This document shows, piece by piece, positions 21,366 to 33,600 of a stretch of 64,000 nt of DNA. The stretch lies in the NCBI GenBank assembly GCA_030248215.1, contig JASANG010000312.1:1-64000 (forward strand), written 5' to 3'. Below the pieces are notes generated by a model. That model saw nothing but the letters and a program-made list of their open reading frames with translations. It was not told the origin of the DNA and ran no database searches. This stretch comes from Enoplolaimus lenunculus (lineage: Eukaryota; Nematoda; Enoplea; Enoplida; Thoracostomopsidae). Positions within the stretch are counted from its first letter, which is position 1. Every line of letters starts with the position of its first letter. A program made the translations under genes and the position numbers.

Positions 21366-23282
21366 ACTAGTAAACATTTATCTAAAGGGTTGAACTGCAT
21401 ATATTAACTATAAAGTTTCAAACTGCCGTTCAGCTACAAATGTGAATCTTATCCTCAGCTCGCAAGTAAAATTAAACCGAATGTGAATCTAGTGCTAAAT
21501 TACTAATACCAATTTTCGACAAGAGTTATTACTAATCGGTGATGCCCGCTTTATACATTTTGAAAATAACAAATAGGTCTAAGGTAACCAAAACACCGTT
21601 CCGAATATTTTTAATTTTCTTCCCCTATAGCTCTATGAAATAGTTCTACCTAATTTCAGGATCTTCCTAAAACTGGTTCTTATTTCACATATTCTAAAAA
21701 TAGTACCAGAATTTACTAATTTTGCTTGAAAAATAATTTTGAACCAAAATCGTTATTTACCAACTTTTTTCGCAATGGTCCATGTATAAAGAACGAATCT
21801 CGATACAAATTGGCGTCCTTTCGGTTAACGCTTTTAGGCTTAGGTTTAGGCTTACATTGAAGCTTAAAATAATTAATTCTTTTGCCCTGTGGTCTACATA
21901 TTTCAAAAAAATGCTTACCATTGTATTAATATCAAACGACAATATTTGTACCAGTAAAATCACGACTAATTGTGTACATTGAAACGGAACATTAAACCCA
22001 AAAATGCGATAATTTTTGAATTAAAGCAACCGAATTTAAGTTTTTTTAGACAATCAGCCGCCTACAACACTTTTTTGTTTATATTAATGATTTACAAAAG
22101 ATTACAAATTTACTGGTTTTATAATATCACGCTAATGTTTACATTTTCACTGTTTTTGGCACCAAATTTTAAATCAGCTTTGGCTTAAGTGGGGGTGGTG
22201 TGTTTTTGAAACTTCTGTGGTGTCTACTCACAGATGGCACTAAAACATTTGATAGAAGACGTGTTTTTGTAAACGTTATACCAAACGCTAATTTGTAAGA
22301 TTTAGACGCTTAAACTTCCAATACAAATCAAACAAAATCAAATATTAATTTTCGTGACAATTTTGGTTAATCATTAGCGATAGAAATCGCTATTTTGATT
22401 AATTAATGAAATATACTTTTTAGTCTTTTAAGTCATTAATTTAAATGAATGTGGACCGATTTAAAATTTGTACCGGTGTCATGGTATCATTCTACCCCCA
22501 GTATAATTCTCTCCCCTGAAGTATTACAACAGTTTACTTTTTTGCCTGCTCCTAAATTTGTCAAGTAAAATTTCCGACACTCGAATATATTATTATCATC
22601 CTTAATAAAGATATCTTGGTTTTCAATTAGTCTTTGTACGCCGGACAGTCAAATATACCGGTAGATGTAAAATGAGTCAGCTTGCAATTTAACCTTTTTC
22701 GCTCACAGGTTTAATCTTAAGCATAGCCTAAGCCTAAGCCTAAATTTATTCCAAAATGAGAAAATTTCTAAAATTGTGAGAAAAACTGTATCAAAGACGT
22801 GTGTATATTCACATTTAATTTCTTTTCGATAAATATTTAGATTACAATTTTCGCTTTTTGCATTAGGCTTAGGTTTGGAAGAATCCATAACGCTTGTGTT
22901 ATACTTCTAATATATAACCTGATGATTCGGATCAAATGTATGCTCTGTGTTTTTAAACCGGCACCATTTACAGGTTTATGTTAGAATTTGGCCGGGACCT
23001 ATTGTACTTACAGATATTTTGCCCCTACCGTCAAGCGGCTCTGCCACACTTCCGCCCCTACAAATTTTTAGCAAGGCTCAAACTTATGGCTTAGGCTTAG
23101 GAAAACGCTTACCTAAGCCTAAGCCTAAGCCTTTGCCTAAAGCCTAATCTTTAAGTTTAGCGAAAAGTGTGCCGAAAGTCATATTAAGCTACTGTATATT
23201 TTTAGTCTGTGTAAATATTAATGATAAACCAATTTTATGCGTTTATATATAATGTTGACATAAAAAGTTTATGGCAAACTTG
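21366..23282. other. Intergenic or intronic, AT-rich
   Basis: No convincing exon. Scattered CCTAAG/TTAGGC groups at about 21836-21856, 22718-22746 and 23086-23150 look like eroded telomere-type elements. A family 1 end remnant (GGTCCATGTATAAAGAACG) is at about 21777. Confidence 0.45.
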
Positions 23283-23455
23283 CAGACCCGAGGCAAGCAA
23301 ACGCCAAGGGGAAGCAGCCCCCCCTTGAAAAATTTTGGCTTCATCTAGAAAATTTTCAACCTTACTTGTAAGTCAGCGAAAACCCTTGTATGGCCACTTA
23401 AAAAATTTTTTAGCCACCTTAGCCAGGTGAGCTGGCTACTTGCCAGCCAACGTAT
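23283..23455 (+). mobile_element. CCCGTAGCCA repeat, copy 2
   Basis: GAAGCAGCCCCCCCTTG, TTTTCAACCTTACTTGTAAG and GCCAGGTGAGCTGGCTAC in family order. Confidence 0.55.
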
Positions 23456-23627
23456 AAGTTTACAGTGGACTTTGACCGCTTGTTTGGGTGTCGTAAATGT
23501 TCGCTTGTCTCGGGATTTACTCTTGTAGGCGTTTGGATGCGGCACACCTTTCATTTCATTGTCATTCACACGTGATTAAAAATCAACTTCACTGTTTGAG
23601 TCACAAGAGTAAAACTCAGACCGCACA

Positions 23628-24060
23628 CTGCTATGACCCGAATACAGAGTAATAAAATGGTTGTTCTCATTTTGACGCCCAATCAATACGAGTCCGTATC
23701 CGTAATACGAGTCCGTATCCGTAATTAGAGTTCGTTAGTGGATAAAGTTTATAATTTCAAATTAGCGTCCATAGACCAATGCCGAAGAATGGATTAGACT
23801 GCTCAAATATGTATCCTACACTCAGGGAACCGTCGAAATTTTGTTAAATCCAGAAAAACATCAATGGACATGACAACACTTCGGAGGAAGTCAGTTGTGC
23901 CCAAAAGAAAGAAAAACATAAACAACGGTATTGAATCCAACAAAATAAGGTGAATTACAAATAAATAACAGTCCGTAAACCGAATAACAGCGAAGTACGC
24001 TTTGGAGATTGCAAAATAAATATCAGCCCTGTCTTATTTCGATTACTACAGTAACATGAA
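23628..24060. mobile_element. CTGTAGTGACCCGAA element, diverged copy
   Basis: CTATGACCCGAATA at the left; inside GCCCAATCAATACGAGTCCG, an internal duplication of that word, ACAGTCCGTAAACCGAATAA; right end TTTCGATTACTACAGTAA. Ends too diverged to place precisely. Confidence 0.45.
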
Positions 24061-24234
24061 CGGGACTTTATGCCCGAATACTTTAAGCCGACCGAAGGAT
24101 TAAGGCGAAACCACGCCGGACGTCGTTATGTTTATGAGGCCATCCGATTGACCGAAGCCAGTACAAGTGCCTTAGAAGGGGGTGGGAGGCAGCCAGGGGC
24201 GATTCCATCGGGGACGGCGCCTCCACATTAATCA

Positions 24235-24310
24235 TATTTCTAAGCCTAAGCGTTGAAAAAAGTGTATACCTATGCCTTAGCAAAAAATGTAGTCTTAAAT
24301 CTAAGGCTTA
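24235..24310 (-). mobile_element. TTAGGC-type element fragment
   Basis: TTTCTAAGCCTAAGCGTTG and a GTAGTCTTAAATCTAAGGC segment; no terminal repeat. Confidence 0.4.
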
Positions 24311-24701
24311 ATTTTTGGACTTCCAAACCAAACAGAAACGAGCGTAAAAATATTAATATGGACCGTTCGAACGGACATCGACTTTTACCGGAAACGGATA
24401 TCCAGTGACATCCTGAGTGTTATACTTTTCAAATCAATACAGTTCAAAATGTTCGATGTGTCGAAAGTTTAACACAAATATTTTATTGAACCAGTTTTTA
24501 AATCAATGAATTCAAATTTATATTAAATGAAAATGTCAAAGCGAATCCGACACCAGAACGCCAAATGTTCATCAATTTCAAAAGTCAAAATTTCCACATC
24601 GAAACGTTCACATCAAGTAACGTTTAAGCAGAAACATATTGAAAGATTAATATCGAATTTGGACATCACTGATGCTCAAGGTAGTATTTTTTAATCTTCC
24701 T

Positions 24702-24897
24702 TAGGGTCGCACAATACTTTACTGTGCCAAACGACGCCATGCGCCGCTATGCGCCGCAATGCGCCGCTATGCACCGCAATGCGTCGTTATGCGCCGCAAT
24801 GCGCCGCTATGCGCCGCAATGCGTTGCTTACAAAAATATAAGCAAAATCTATTTTGTGGCGTGCGGCGGCGCACTGCGAGTAGAGCACAACCCTAAA
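24702..24897. mobile_element. CG-rich TIR element with AGGGTTGCGC-type ends
   Basis: Ends TAGGGTCGCACAATACTT and GCGAGTAGAGCACAACCCTA are inverted. The interior has about ten copies of a 10-bp word alternating ATGCGCCGCT and ATGCGCCGCA (24735-24825). Related CG-rich elements: 62643-62805 (best copy), 48185-48305 and fragments at 27685 and 31975. Confidence 0.6.
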
Positions 24898-25249
24898 TAT
24901 TCTTTTCAGCATCGTCTTGAAGCAGATTATTTAGGGTAATGCAATACCATTTGTGCCGCACAAAGCTGTCAGTCGCCGCACGCCACAAATTGACATTTTA
25001 AATAACGACGCCCTGTGCCGTGCGGAGACGTTCGCTGACGCACAGCATCGGGTGTCTTTTCGCAAATAATTTTTTAACATCACTCGCTGTGGTGAGAATT
25101 AACGTAAATGGGGTGTTTGTAGTTCCCCTTTTACAACTGAAATTCCACAAACGTCTCGTACATATTCCTAAGGCTAGGTAGAAGCCACTAATGCTATAAT
25201 TAAGCCAAAATCTAAGCCTGAGCAAAACATTTTCATTGTGTGAATGCTG

Positions 25250-25445
25250 CAGTGACTCAAATAGGGGTAATAAGAGGGATTTCCATTTGAGTCACAATCA
25301 ATTGAATTCCGTATCTATCCAGAGTCTGCAATGCGGATAAAGTCCCTAAACCTTAATTAGAGTTTATAAATGTCAATTATCCCAATTGCAGTGCGTTAAT
25401 GACTGCAAGACCAAATATAGTTGAGTTCGAAACTTTAAAGCATAC
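25250..25445. mobile_element. CTGTAGTGACCC-type element, short copy
   Basis: CAGTGACTCAAATAGGGGTA, GAGTCACAATCAATTG, ATTAGAGTTTATAAATGTC match the family's right half read in reverse; ends GTTAATGACTGCAAGACCAA. Confidence 0.4.
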
Positions 25446-25497
25446 TTAAGTATTGAATGTACATTCGTGAGTACAATTTTGCATTATTGCTCAATCA

Positions 25498-25498
<1 letters not shown>

Positions 25499-25583
<85 letters not shown>
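25499..25583. repeat. (TA)n microsatellite, about 42 repeats
   Basis: Uninterrupted TA dinucleotide run ending 17 bp before a probable splice acceptor (ATACAG at 25595-25600). Being so close to the branch and acceptor region, length change here could affect splicing. Confidence 0.95.
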
Positions 25584-25594
<11 letters not shown>

Positions 25595-25600
25595 ATACAG

Positions 25601-28600
25601 GTATTTATATTTTTAGAAGACCATGAACGGCAAGACTCGGAAGACGACGCTCGCAGCTTAGGTCTCGACATAGACACCGCGAGTCGTTCGTTCAGTCCAC
25701 GCGTTGGTGCAATTGCTCCGCTGCCTAAAGACCACACAAATTCAACAACAAACCAGTCGAAAAAATCTTCAAGTACGCCGCAAACCTGGCCTATTCTGAA
25801 ACTCTTGGTTGATGGTCTCCAACGAAACTTTTGTCCAAAAACGGTCCGATATTGAAAATTGTTTATAGGAATTTGAGCTTCTTATAACCTCGCCTTTTGT
25901 GTTCTAACCCAATTTGGCATTTTTGAAAATGTTTTTCTGTCAAAATTGCAAAATAGTGTTAAATTTTAAAAAATTTAAGAAATATTTGAAATTTACATAT
26001 TCCTCGTAGTTTGAAGAGATTCAATTTTAAAAATTCAAATTTGGATATGGGATAGTCCGGCGAGGTTTATGTGAACATTGGAAGCCAGAGAATTCAAAGG
26101 CTACAGTTTCGGTTTAGTACTCAATAGATAACTTGCACGTGTGAATAGGGCTTTATACCACTGTATTGTTATGCCGTAATAAACCCATTTTGTTTTGATT
26201 GCAATTCTATTTAAGTATTAGTCCCGTAGTCAGTTCTAACGAAGCAACAGGCCCGTAGCCAAGGGGGTTCAGCCCCCTAAATTTTAGCCCCTCCTAAAAA
26301 ATTTTCAACCTTGCTTGCAAGTCAACAAATCCCTTATATGCGATTCCTGAAAATATTTAAACCCTCTTAGCATGGTGAGTTGGCTACGCGCCTGCAAGAC
26401 AAAGATGGTCAAAAAATGTTTTCAAATCTGGAGCGTAAGTTCCATTCCAGGACCAAACGGGACGAACCCTCGTTTCCCCGCTTTCCATCCACATCCTTAT
26501 TATGATGCTGGCCGATATATATTTTAGGTGAATCATTTTCGGCCACAAAACACACAGAAAGCGCTGTTCAGTGTAGTTGTGGTCCGAATAAGAAGGTCCA
26601 CGACTTACAGTGTCCGGTAATGCTTGCTGCTGATAAAAAATCCGATCGCGATAAATCCACCGCAGGAAAGGATAGTTTCGCTTCTAACAGCGGTATGTTT
26701 GGATTAATTTTAAGTTAAGCGCACTGGATGAAACATTATTCAGTTGTACTTAAAGCGTATAGTTTACCCCCCAAACATAGTTTCCCCGACTAAAACAACA
26801 AAGCAGAGCCTAAACCTAAACCAATGGTCTGAGCCTGAGCCTAAGCATGCGATAAAGTAATGAAATAAACAGTCTGGGGGGGAATCTTACGCTGTCTCTT
26901 AAATTAAAAGTAGGGGGTAGAACATGAGTATTTAGGTCCACGAATCAGACGTCGAATCAAAACTAAACCATTTTCGGTTTTCTTTTTAATTCAATAAATC
27001 ATTATCATACACAGATCGCTGTTTAAATTAATATTTATTTGTTCATACTCACTAAAAACTTAAGCTTAAGTTATAGCTTAACTAAAGTTTATGCGTGTAT
27101 GTATCAGAAGCGGTTAGTGCGAGAGTGGCAACACGCATCCTGCTTACAGTATCCTTTCAGATCGCAGGGGTTGCAGGGGGAGGGACGGTAGCCAAACGGA
27201 AAACAAAATTACTGCTGGATTTACGTTACGCTTAAATCAAGTTAGTTTAAGCTTTCAGATCGTAGAATAGCATTTTGACCTTTACCAATTAATCTAAATG
27301 TAGATTGTATTACGTTATATATATATTTGTAGGTTGTATTCGTCGTTGTAAGTTTTACAGTATATTTCAGGTGAAACCAAACTGGAAACTAAACGAACGA
27401 TCAGGCAAAATTGTTTCAAATTTTTGCTTTCATAAAATGCAACTGTATTTTATTCTATAATTTTAATGACGTGTTTCGTTGACATTCGATGTGATCATGA
27501 AATAGCAGCCTGTAATTGTAATACAATAAATTAAACAGACAGTGCACAACTTGGATTTAGCAAAAAAAAACAATGTTCCAATTTCTCTTAGCCTGTGTTT
27601 ATTATAGAGGCCCGGCTACAAAGGCTAAGCTTAAATCTAAACCTGAGTCTAATCATAAGTACAATTCTAAGAAAATGATTAAGGGCAGCGCTATACTTTT
27701 GATGATGTCCGGTGCCGTCAGTCGCCGTCCATGCAACCCACGTGTGATGAAAAGCATACAATTTCTGTGCCCATATGTCCTAAGGTTTAATGTCTGTTTT
27801 TCGTACAAATTGCTGTAATTAAGTTGGATTTAAAAATGCCAACAAAAGTTTTTTAACCATTCAGACACCGAATTTCTAATTTTTCAACGCCTGAGCCGCA
27901 GTTACTCAGTTGATTAAGTCATACAGAATGGAAATAATACCGGATAAGTAGTCGTATATCATATAACCTTGATCCATGTAAAAATCAGGAACGGAACGTT
28001 TTTCTGTGGGACAGTAGCAGAGTAAGCTTAAGCTTTATGTTAAATTTTTGATTTAGGCTTAGGGTTCAGGATTAGACATAACCTCATTCTTACACTATTT
28101 GCTATATATAGTTGTCGCCAGGCACAAGACGAAACATGCCTTAATTGCTTTAAATCCACTAGGAAGTGGATATTGTTGCTATTCGTTGCGGTTAAAAGCC
28201 AATAATTGGAAATAGGTGCCACACACATTTGAGAATAACGACTCATTGTTATTAATCTATATATTAAAGCTGGCACGCCCCACATACGTATTTTTGGCAA
28301 ATTTCCAGCATTACTTTGTTTACAAAAATTTCGCAGGAAATACACGTGGTTGATTGTTCTTTGTTCTATGAAAAGAAAATTAGCGTGGAAATTTTTGCGT
28401 TTTCGCTAACTTTGCGCATTGCGCAAAGCAGGCAGACTAGTTTTACTTAATTCGCAAAATGTTTTCAAAAGAGATTTAGTCAAATACTATTATATAATGT
28501 ACCTATGAACCGCAGCAGCAAGTAGTCCACCAAGCGTTGTTGCTACAAAATAAATATGAGCGTAGCGCCAAATTGAAAACGGATTGACACATTTCATAGG

Positions 28601-30637
28601 ATCGGCAACACTGAAATCAAAATTGTTTTTATCACAGTGTAAGCGCAAATATGGTCAAAATAACGGAAACGGAAAACAGATATTGAAGTATAAAAGTTTA
28701 AAAGATATTTTGGCTTTCTGCCAATACAATTAAGCGTGGTATTAATAGTCACATATTTTTCTAAAATGTAAAACAAAACATTAGCGAACGCAAGTAAAGT
28801 TTTTAAGATTTTGAGATAAAATTTGTCATTATTTACCAAAGTCAAATCGAACAAATGTGACATATTTGTATTGAAAATTTGAACAATTTAAAACAAATTT
28901 ATTAAAGTTATTTATAACAACCAACGAGCAATACAATTAACGGAATTTTCCGTATTTCTATGACCGAAATGGAAACGAATACCGATTTTTACCAGAAACG
29001 GATTTTGGTCACCCTAAAAATTACAACTCGTTTACCAAATAGGGTCATTGTGCCAAGTGGAACGATACGCAGCTGCGTACACAACCATTGGACCAAAACT
29101 TCGAGCAGGATTTAAGCTTCCGCCACTGATGGTTCCGCTAAAACGGAAATATCCCAATGATAGGCATGGAACAGAATTTAGACGGCGCCTATTTAGAGAC
29201 CGCAGTATGTTGAAGGTGCAAGATTCAAGACTTATCTCATAAACCAGTCCGCTTAGATGCTTAACGCCTTGAAATCCAAAATGCAGCTAATTCTGACAAA
29301 TCAACCTGGGTCAGTGGTTAACACAATGGATTGTACCTGTAGGAACTTAAAATGGTCGGGCCAATGTGAATACTTTGAGTGGCGTAACAGTAGTATAAGC
29401 ATATTCCTAAGCGTAAAGCCTAAGTTAAGCCTATGCATAACACCAGCGTAAAGATACGACTATATTAAGCATAAGCGTTAGCAAAAAAGTAGTCTAAAGC
29501 TTAAGTTTACTCTGTTATAAGTCCGTCAAAAAATAACTCGCTCCTAGAAGTATCATGGAATAATTGGTTGATAGCATCCTTGTATAGTTACAGAAACTGT
29601 TATGTTGCTATATTTGTTTTTACGAAAAATATGCAACAAGTTGATTATTTGACGGAAAATCAAACTTCCATAGTTATGATCAATTTTGAAATATAAGTTT
29701 TTGCATATTAAAACAATATATTAAACGCACTTACGCCGACGCAATCGCCGCAAACACTGCAAAACCAATGACCAATGCGTTAATTGCATTTGTTGGCTGA
29801 TCAACTGCACATTTCAGTATGACAAGCACAAGAAATGCAGTTGCAAATATTTCTATGAGAAAACACTGAAATTGCAAAAAATAAAAAAATTCTGTTGAGT
29901 TTGGAAAGTAATTTTTGGTAATTTCAAATTACTTAAATTCTTCTGCTTTGGTCAATCGACAAACGCACTGTAGGTTTTGTGATTTTTATAATTATGAAGT
30001 TTACTATCTATTTCGAGTGTATTTCTAGTATTAATAATAATTATTTTCAACTGTGTTTAGCACCTATCAATATTTCTGGTCTGTTACAGTTTTATAGGCC
30101 CGTAATCAGCTTAACAAGCCAAGATTTGCCACCAAAAACCCACAAAAGGCTTACTGGGATCTTCTGCTTAACGACTAACTACGGACGTATGCCCACGCCT
30201 GTAAATTATTAGTAGTTTGTCTGATCAGGGTTGCTTGTTAGCATATGACAATATGGTAAACTTAGAGAGAAAGATTAGAAAATTTCCAGAGATGTCAACG
30301 GGAAAGATTTTCTTACAATGTTTTTTTTATGTTGTAGAAGATATTTTCGACTAAAAGGGTAAGTGGAAAAGTCGCCCCTCTCGTCTCTCCGGTATATATA
30401 CATCCGGCCATTGTAGTAGTTTAAACAAAGTAAACTTGTAATTTTTGAGTAAAACAGTTATGATCAATTGAAAATGTTGCTTCAGTACCTGGAGCGTCTT
30501 CAGCTTCGCCACAGTTGAACGCTCAGGAAGTCGGATCTGACTTTTTAATTACAAGTTACAAAGCCTATCGCCAACAAGAAACAAATGCTACACCATGGCT
30601 GAGTATCCGAAACCTCGCTATAATGACTAAACTTTAA
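25601..30637 (+). CDS. Unrecognised protein, three 3' exons
   Basis: Exon A 25601 to about 25814 (donor GTCTCC, weak), exon B 26528-26692 (acceptor TTTTAG, donor GTATGT) and exon C 30486-30637 (acceptor GCTTCAG, stop TAA). Phases 1 and 1 match, giving about 175 residues. Product is hydrophilic: EDHERQDSEDDARSLG and Ser/Thr/Lys-rich in A; a Cys cluster (VQCSCGPNKKVHDLQC) and Lys/Asp-rich stretch in B; YKAYRQQETNATPWLSIRNL at the end. No domain recognised. Upstream exons are unknown (19216-19265 is a candidate). Exon C sits inside an intron of the minus-strand aquaporin, so the two genes interdigitate. An alternative exon after B at 27371 (acceptor TATTTCAG, also phase-compatible) would give a short different end. 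Confidence 0.5.
25815..26157 (-). mobile_element. Half copy of the TTAAGCCC TIR element
   Basis: Ends with AACTTGCACGTGTGAATAGG-GCTTTA at 26130-26155, the family's right terminus; ACTTTTGTCCAAAAACGG near 25828 resembles the left interior. Left terminus absent. Confidence 0.45.
26249..26398 (+). mobile_element. CCCGTAGCCA repeat, copy 3
   Basis: GGCCCGTAGCCAAGGGGGTT, TTTTCAACCTTGCTTGCAAG, AGCATGGTGAGTTGGCTACG and CGCCTG in family order. Confidence 0.65.
26693..28200. other. Intron/intergenic, no firm exon
   Basis: Contains CCTAAACC/CCTAAGC fragments (26808-26848), a GGGCAGCGCTATACTT and GGTGCCGTCAGTCGCCGTCC end of the CG-rich family (27685-27745), and a truncated family 1 element at 27970-28080 (CCATGTAAAAATCAGGAACG-GAACG). 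The final coding exon of the aquaporin should be near here but was not found. Confidence 0.4.
28200..28435 (+). repeat. Interspersed repeat, copy 2
   Basis: Shares with 114-300 the segments TATATATTAAAGCTGG, CACATACGTATTTT-GGCAA-TTTCCAGCAT and TGCGCATTGCGCAAAG. Its left edge (AATAGGTGCCACACACATTTGAGAATA, in parts) matches the ATTCTCAAATG TIR. Confidence 0.55.
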
Positions 30638-33600
30638 AACTTTAGCAATTCGAAATTTTTTAAATGTTTGAACGTTGAATTTATATTTAAATTTTATAAA
30701 TTTTAATTTTTTAAATTTCAGAAATTTGAATTTTTGTAAAGTTCAGAAATTTGCATTTTTTAATTTCAGAAATTTGAATATTTTTTAAATTTTAGAAATT
30801 TGAAATTTTTAGATTCTAGAAATTTGGATATTTTAAATTATAGAAACTTGATTTTATTTAATTTTAGAAATTCAAAATTTTTAAATTTTAGAAATTTGAA
30901 TTTTTTTTAAATTTTAGAGATTTGAAATCTTTAAATTTTAAAAATTTGAATTGTTTTAAAGTTAGAAATTTGAATTTTTTCAAATTTTATCCCGTAAATT
31001 AATTTCGTTTCAACGCAAATTTTTATTTCTACCACATCTCTTACTCAGTGCTTAAAATTGAGAACGTTAACGGTTTCAGCCAATGTAAAGCACATCCCTA
31101 ATCCTAAGCATAAATCTACGCGTAAAAATGAGATTGATTATACCTAAGCCTGAGCCTAAGCAAAAAATTACTCTCAAACTTAAGCTTACTGTATTGCATT
31201 CCCGCAGAAAAACGTTTCGCCCCTGATCTTCACATGTGAAACCGCTTCTAACGCACAACAACAGGATAACCATTCCCAACTGTGATGACACTTCTTGCAT
31301 ATGTTTTGTGCAGTACATACGTGCCATAATTGTTAAACACTGCGCGTTGTGTACTTTGCAAGTAGGTCTGGTTAAGGAAAAATACAGCTAAAGTGTTTCC
31401 AGTCCGTTCTCACCTGGAACTCTGTCGCCGCTTCCAAATTGACAAAATGACATCCGCCATTAATGACCATATACTGTGAGTCTCGTATTACAGACTGAAA
31501 TTTAAAAATATTTTGTCCAATCGGAAAGAATATTTTCGAAATTTTAATTTTCAAAATGGACTAAAAAATTTTTTGCTAAAAAAACTAAAATTTTCGATAG
31601 AATGAGAATTAGCGAACGAAAATGTAAAATTCTACATTGAAAAGCCTTTATTGCCGGTATTGTAGCAGCCGAGCGACTAAGCATACAATGATCACTGGTC
31701 ATATCGGCGTAGCCAGAAATCTGGTTTGGTTAAAGGCCATATCAATTACTTGAGTGTATATGGTTCAATTTTCGAAGCCTATTTTTCTCAGCTGCCATTT
31801 GGTTATGCCAGAAATTAATTTGTCAAAATCATTGGAGGGGGCCATAGCCTCTTTGTCCCTCGTCGATGCTGACTAACACTTGCCACAGGTACACTTCGTC
31901 AATTTCAATTAAACCGTTTTATTTGCATTCAAGTACAGGTACATGGTACTTTGTCGCTTTTCCTAAGCAAACTAATGGTAGCGCTATACTTGTCGTACGG
32001 TGCCCAGCTTCATCCTTAAACTTGAAGCCTAGGACCGGCCGAATTATAAGCGCAATGAGCTTCTATGGTTCAATTTGCAACGCAAAATTTTCAATTTGTC
32101 AAAACGCGTCAGGGGAGACGTATCCCAACTTCAACTGGATCTGCTCCTGACTCACCCATGCACATAGAGCACCAACAATTGCTCCGAGTAATTGCGACAT
32201 AATATACGCGGCACCGTCGAGAACTTTAATATCTCGACAAACCAGAAACGCTGCGGTGACAGCTGGATTTATATGACCTCCGCTGAAAATGTATTAGTAT
32301 TGAAATTTTGACGCATTCAGTTTAATAAATACGTATGTCGGGTGTTCCAGGTGTATGCGCGATTCACGTTATAACTGTAGCAGTGCGGAACACGTTTCGT
32401 TCCATGTTGATTCAACATCGGCATAAAATGTTGTGATAAATAGCGGAAGCATATATGACGACAAAATGTGGATCTCACATGTTGTTGGCTTACAAATCTC
32501 TGATCTCAAGTGATCATTGCTCACAAATAGTCATATGTCACATGATATCACTGGACATTTATGCGAATATCATATGATACTGCAAAATTGTACGAAATAT
32601 CACGTGATATTATACAGGACAATGTAATTTGCGCGCACTAATTAATAGTAAAAGTAAGATAATCCTGCATTAAATGATAACGAATGTTGAATTAGCTTGT
32701 AATTTTGTGTTTATGGTGAAAATTTTTCTTAAATATACTCCTAAAGTAAAAATAATCTAAATTTCAAATTTTAGCAGGACACTCAGGCTAGTTTACCACA
32801 CCTTTGCAGACATTTCTAAGCACATCATATGATATTGGCAGACAATAATTTGTAATATGATATTGCGGCACAAACAGTAAATGTCACGCCGAGATAACAA
32901 AAAATTCAAATTTTTTGAATTTGATAGCGGATCAACGTTCAGACAAAATGTTTCCTGCTATTGTAATAGGGACAAAACGTGTTCCAGGTTGCCCGAGTTA
33001 TAACGTGAACCCTGCATTAACTATATTGATAAATTTTTTTTTCCCAGCAGCCATTCAATAACTGCATATGCGCTTTAATACAAAAAGTATTTTCAAATTC
33101 AAAATCACCAAAAATTTTAGCATTTTTTGTCCTGTTGTTTTCTTAAGTCGTTTAAAATTGTCAAAAACTCCAATGTTTGAAATTATTATTAAACTCGAAA
33201 AAACTAACAAAAGTAACTCTCCATTGTTCTAAATTTCAAATATTTAATTCTATTTTTAAACTTTGCAACTGGTGCAGAATTCCCACAGAAAAACGTTCCG
33301 CTCCTGTTCTTTACATGGGCCAAAATACAAAACGCTACTCGGTGTTTTGACAAAAAACGTTTATATTGCTGACCAACCAGCGTTTACGCAAACGCCGTAA
33401 AGCGATTACTTAATAGCGTTCCGTTATGCATCGTTCATTTTATTATGTGTACGAAGTGTGGAAATTGACATTGGAAATAGACGACGACTTTTGCTGTTTC
33501 AAAAACAGCAACCAGCGTTGGTTCAAATTTGTATTTTTTGTAATTTATAAATACGAACGACTACAGTTTAAAAATCAAAAATCTGGATTTTGCAGCTGTG

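Noticed and set aside
25457-25600. Start of the plus-strand protein at 25457 through a poly Tyr-Ile run
   Set aside because: The Tyr-Ile run is the (TA)n microsatellite; an acceptor at 25600 is a better exon start.
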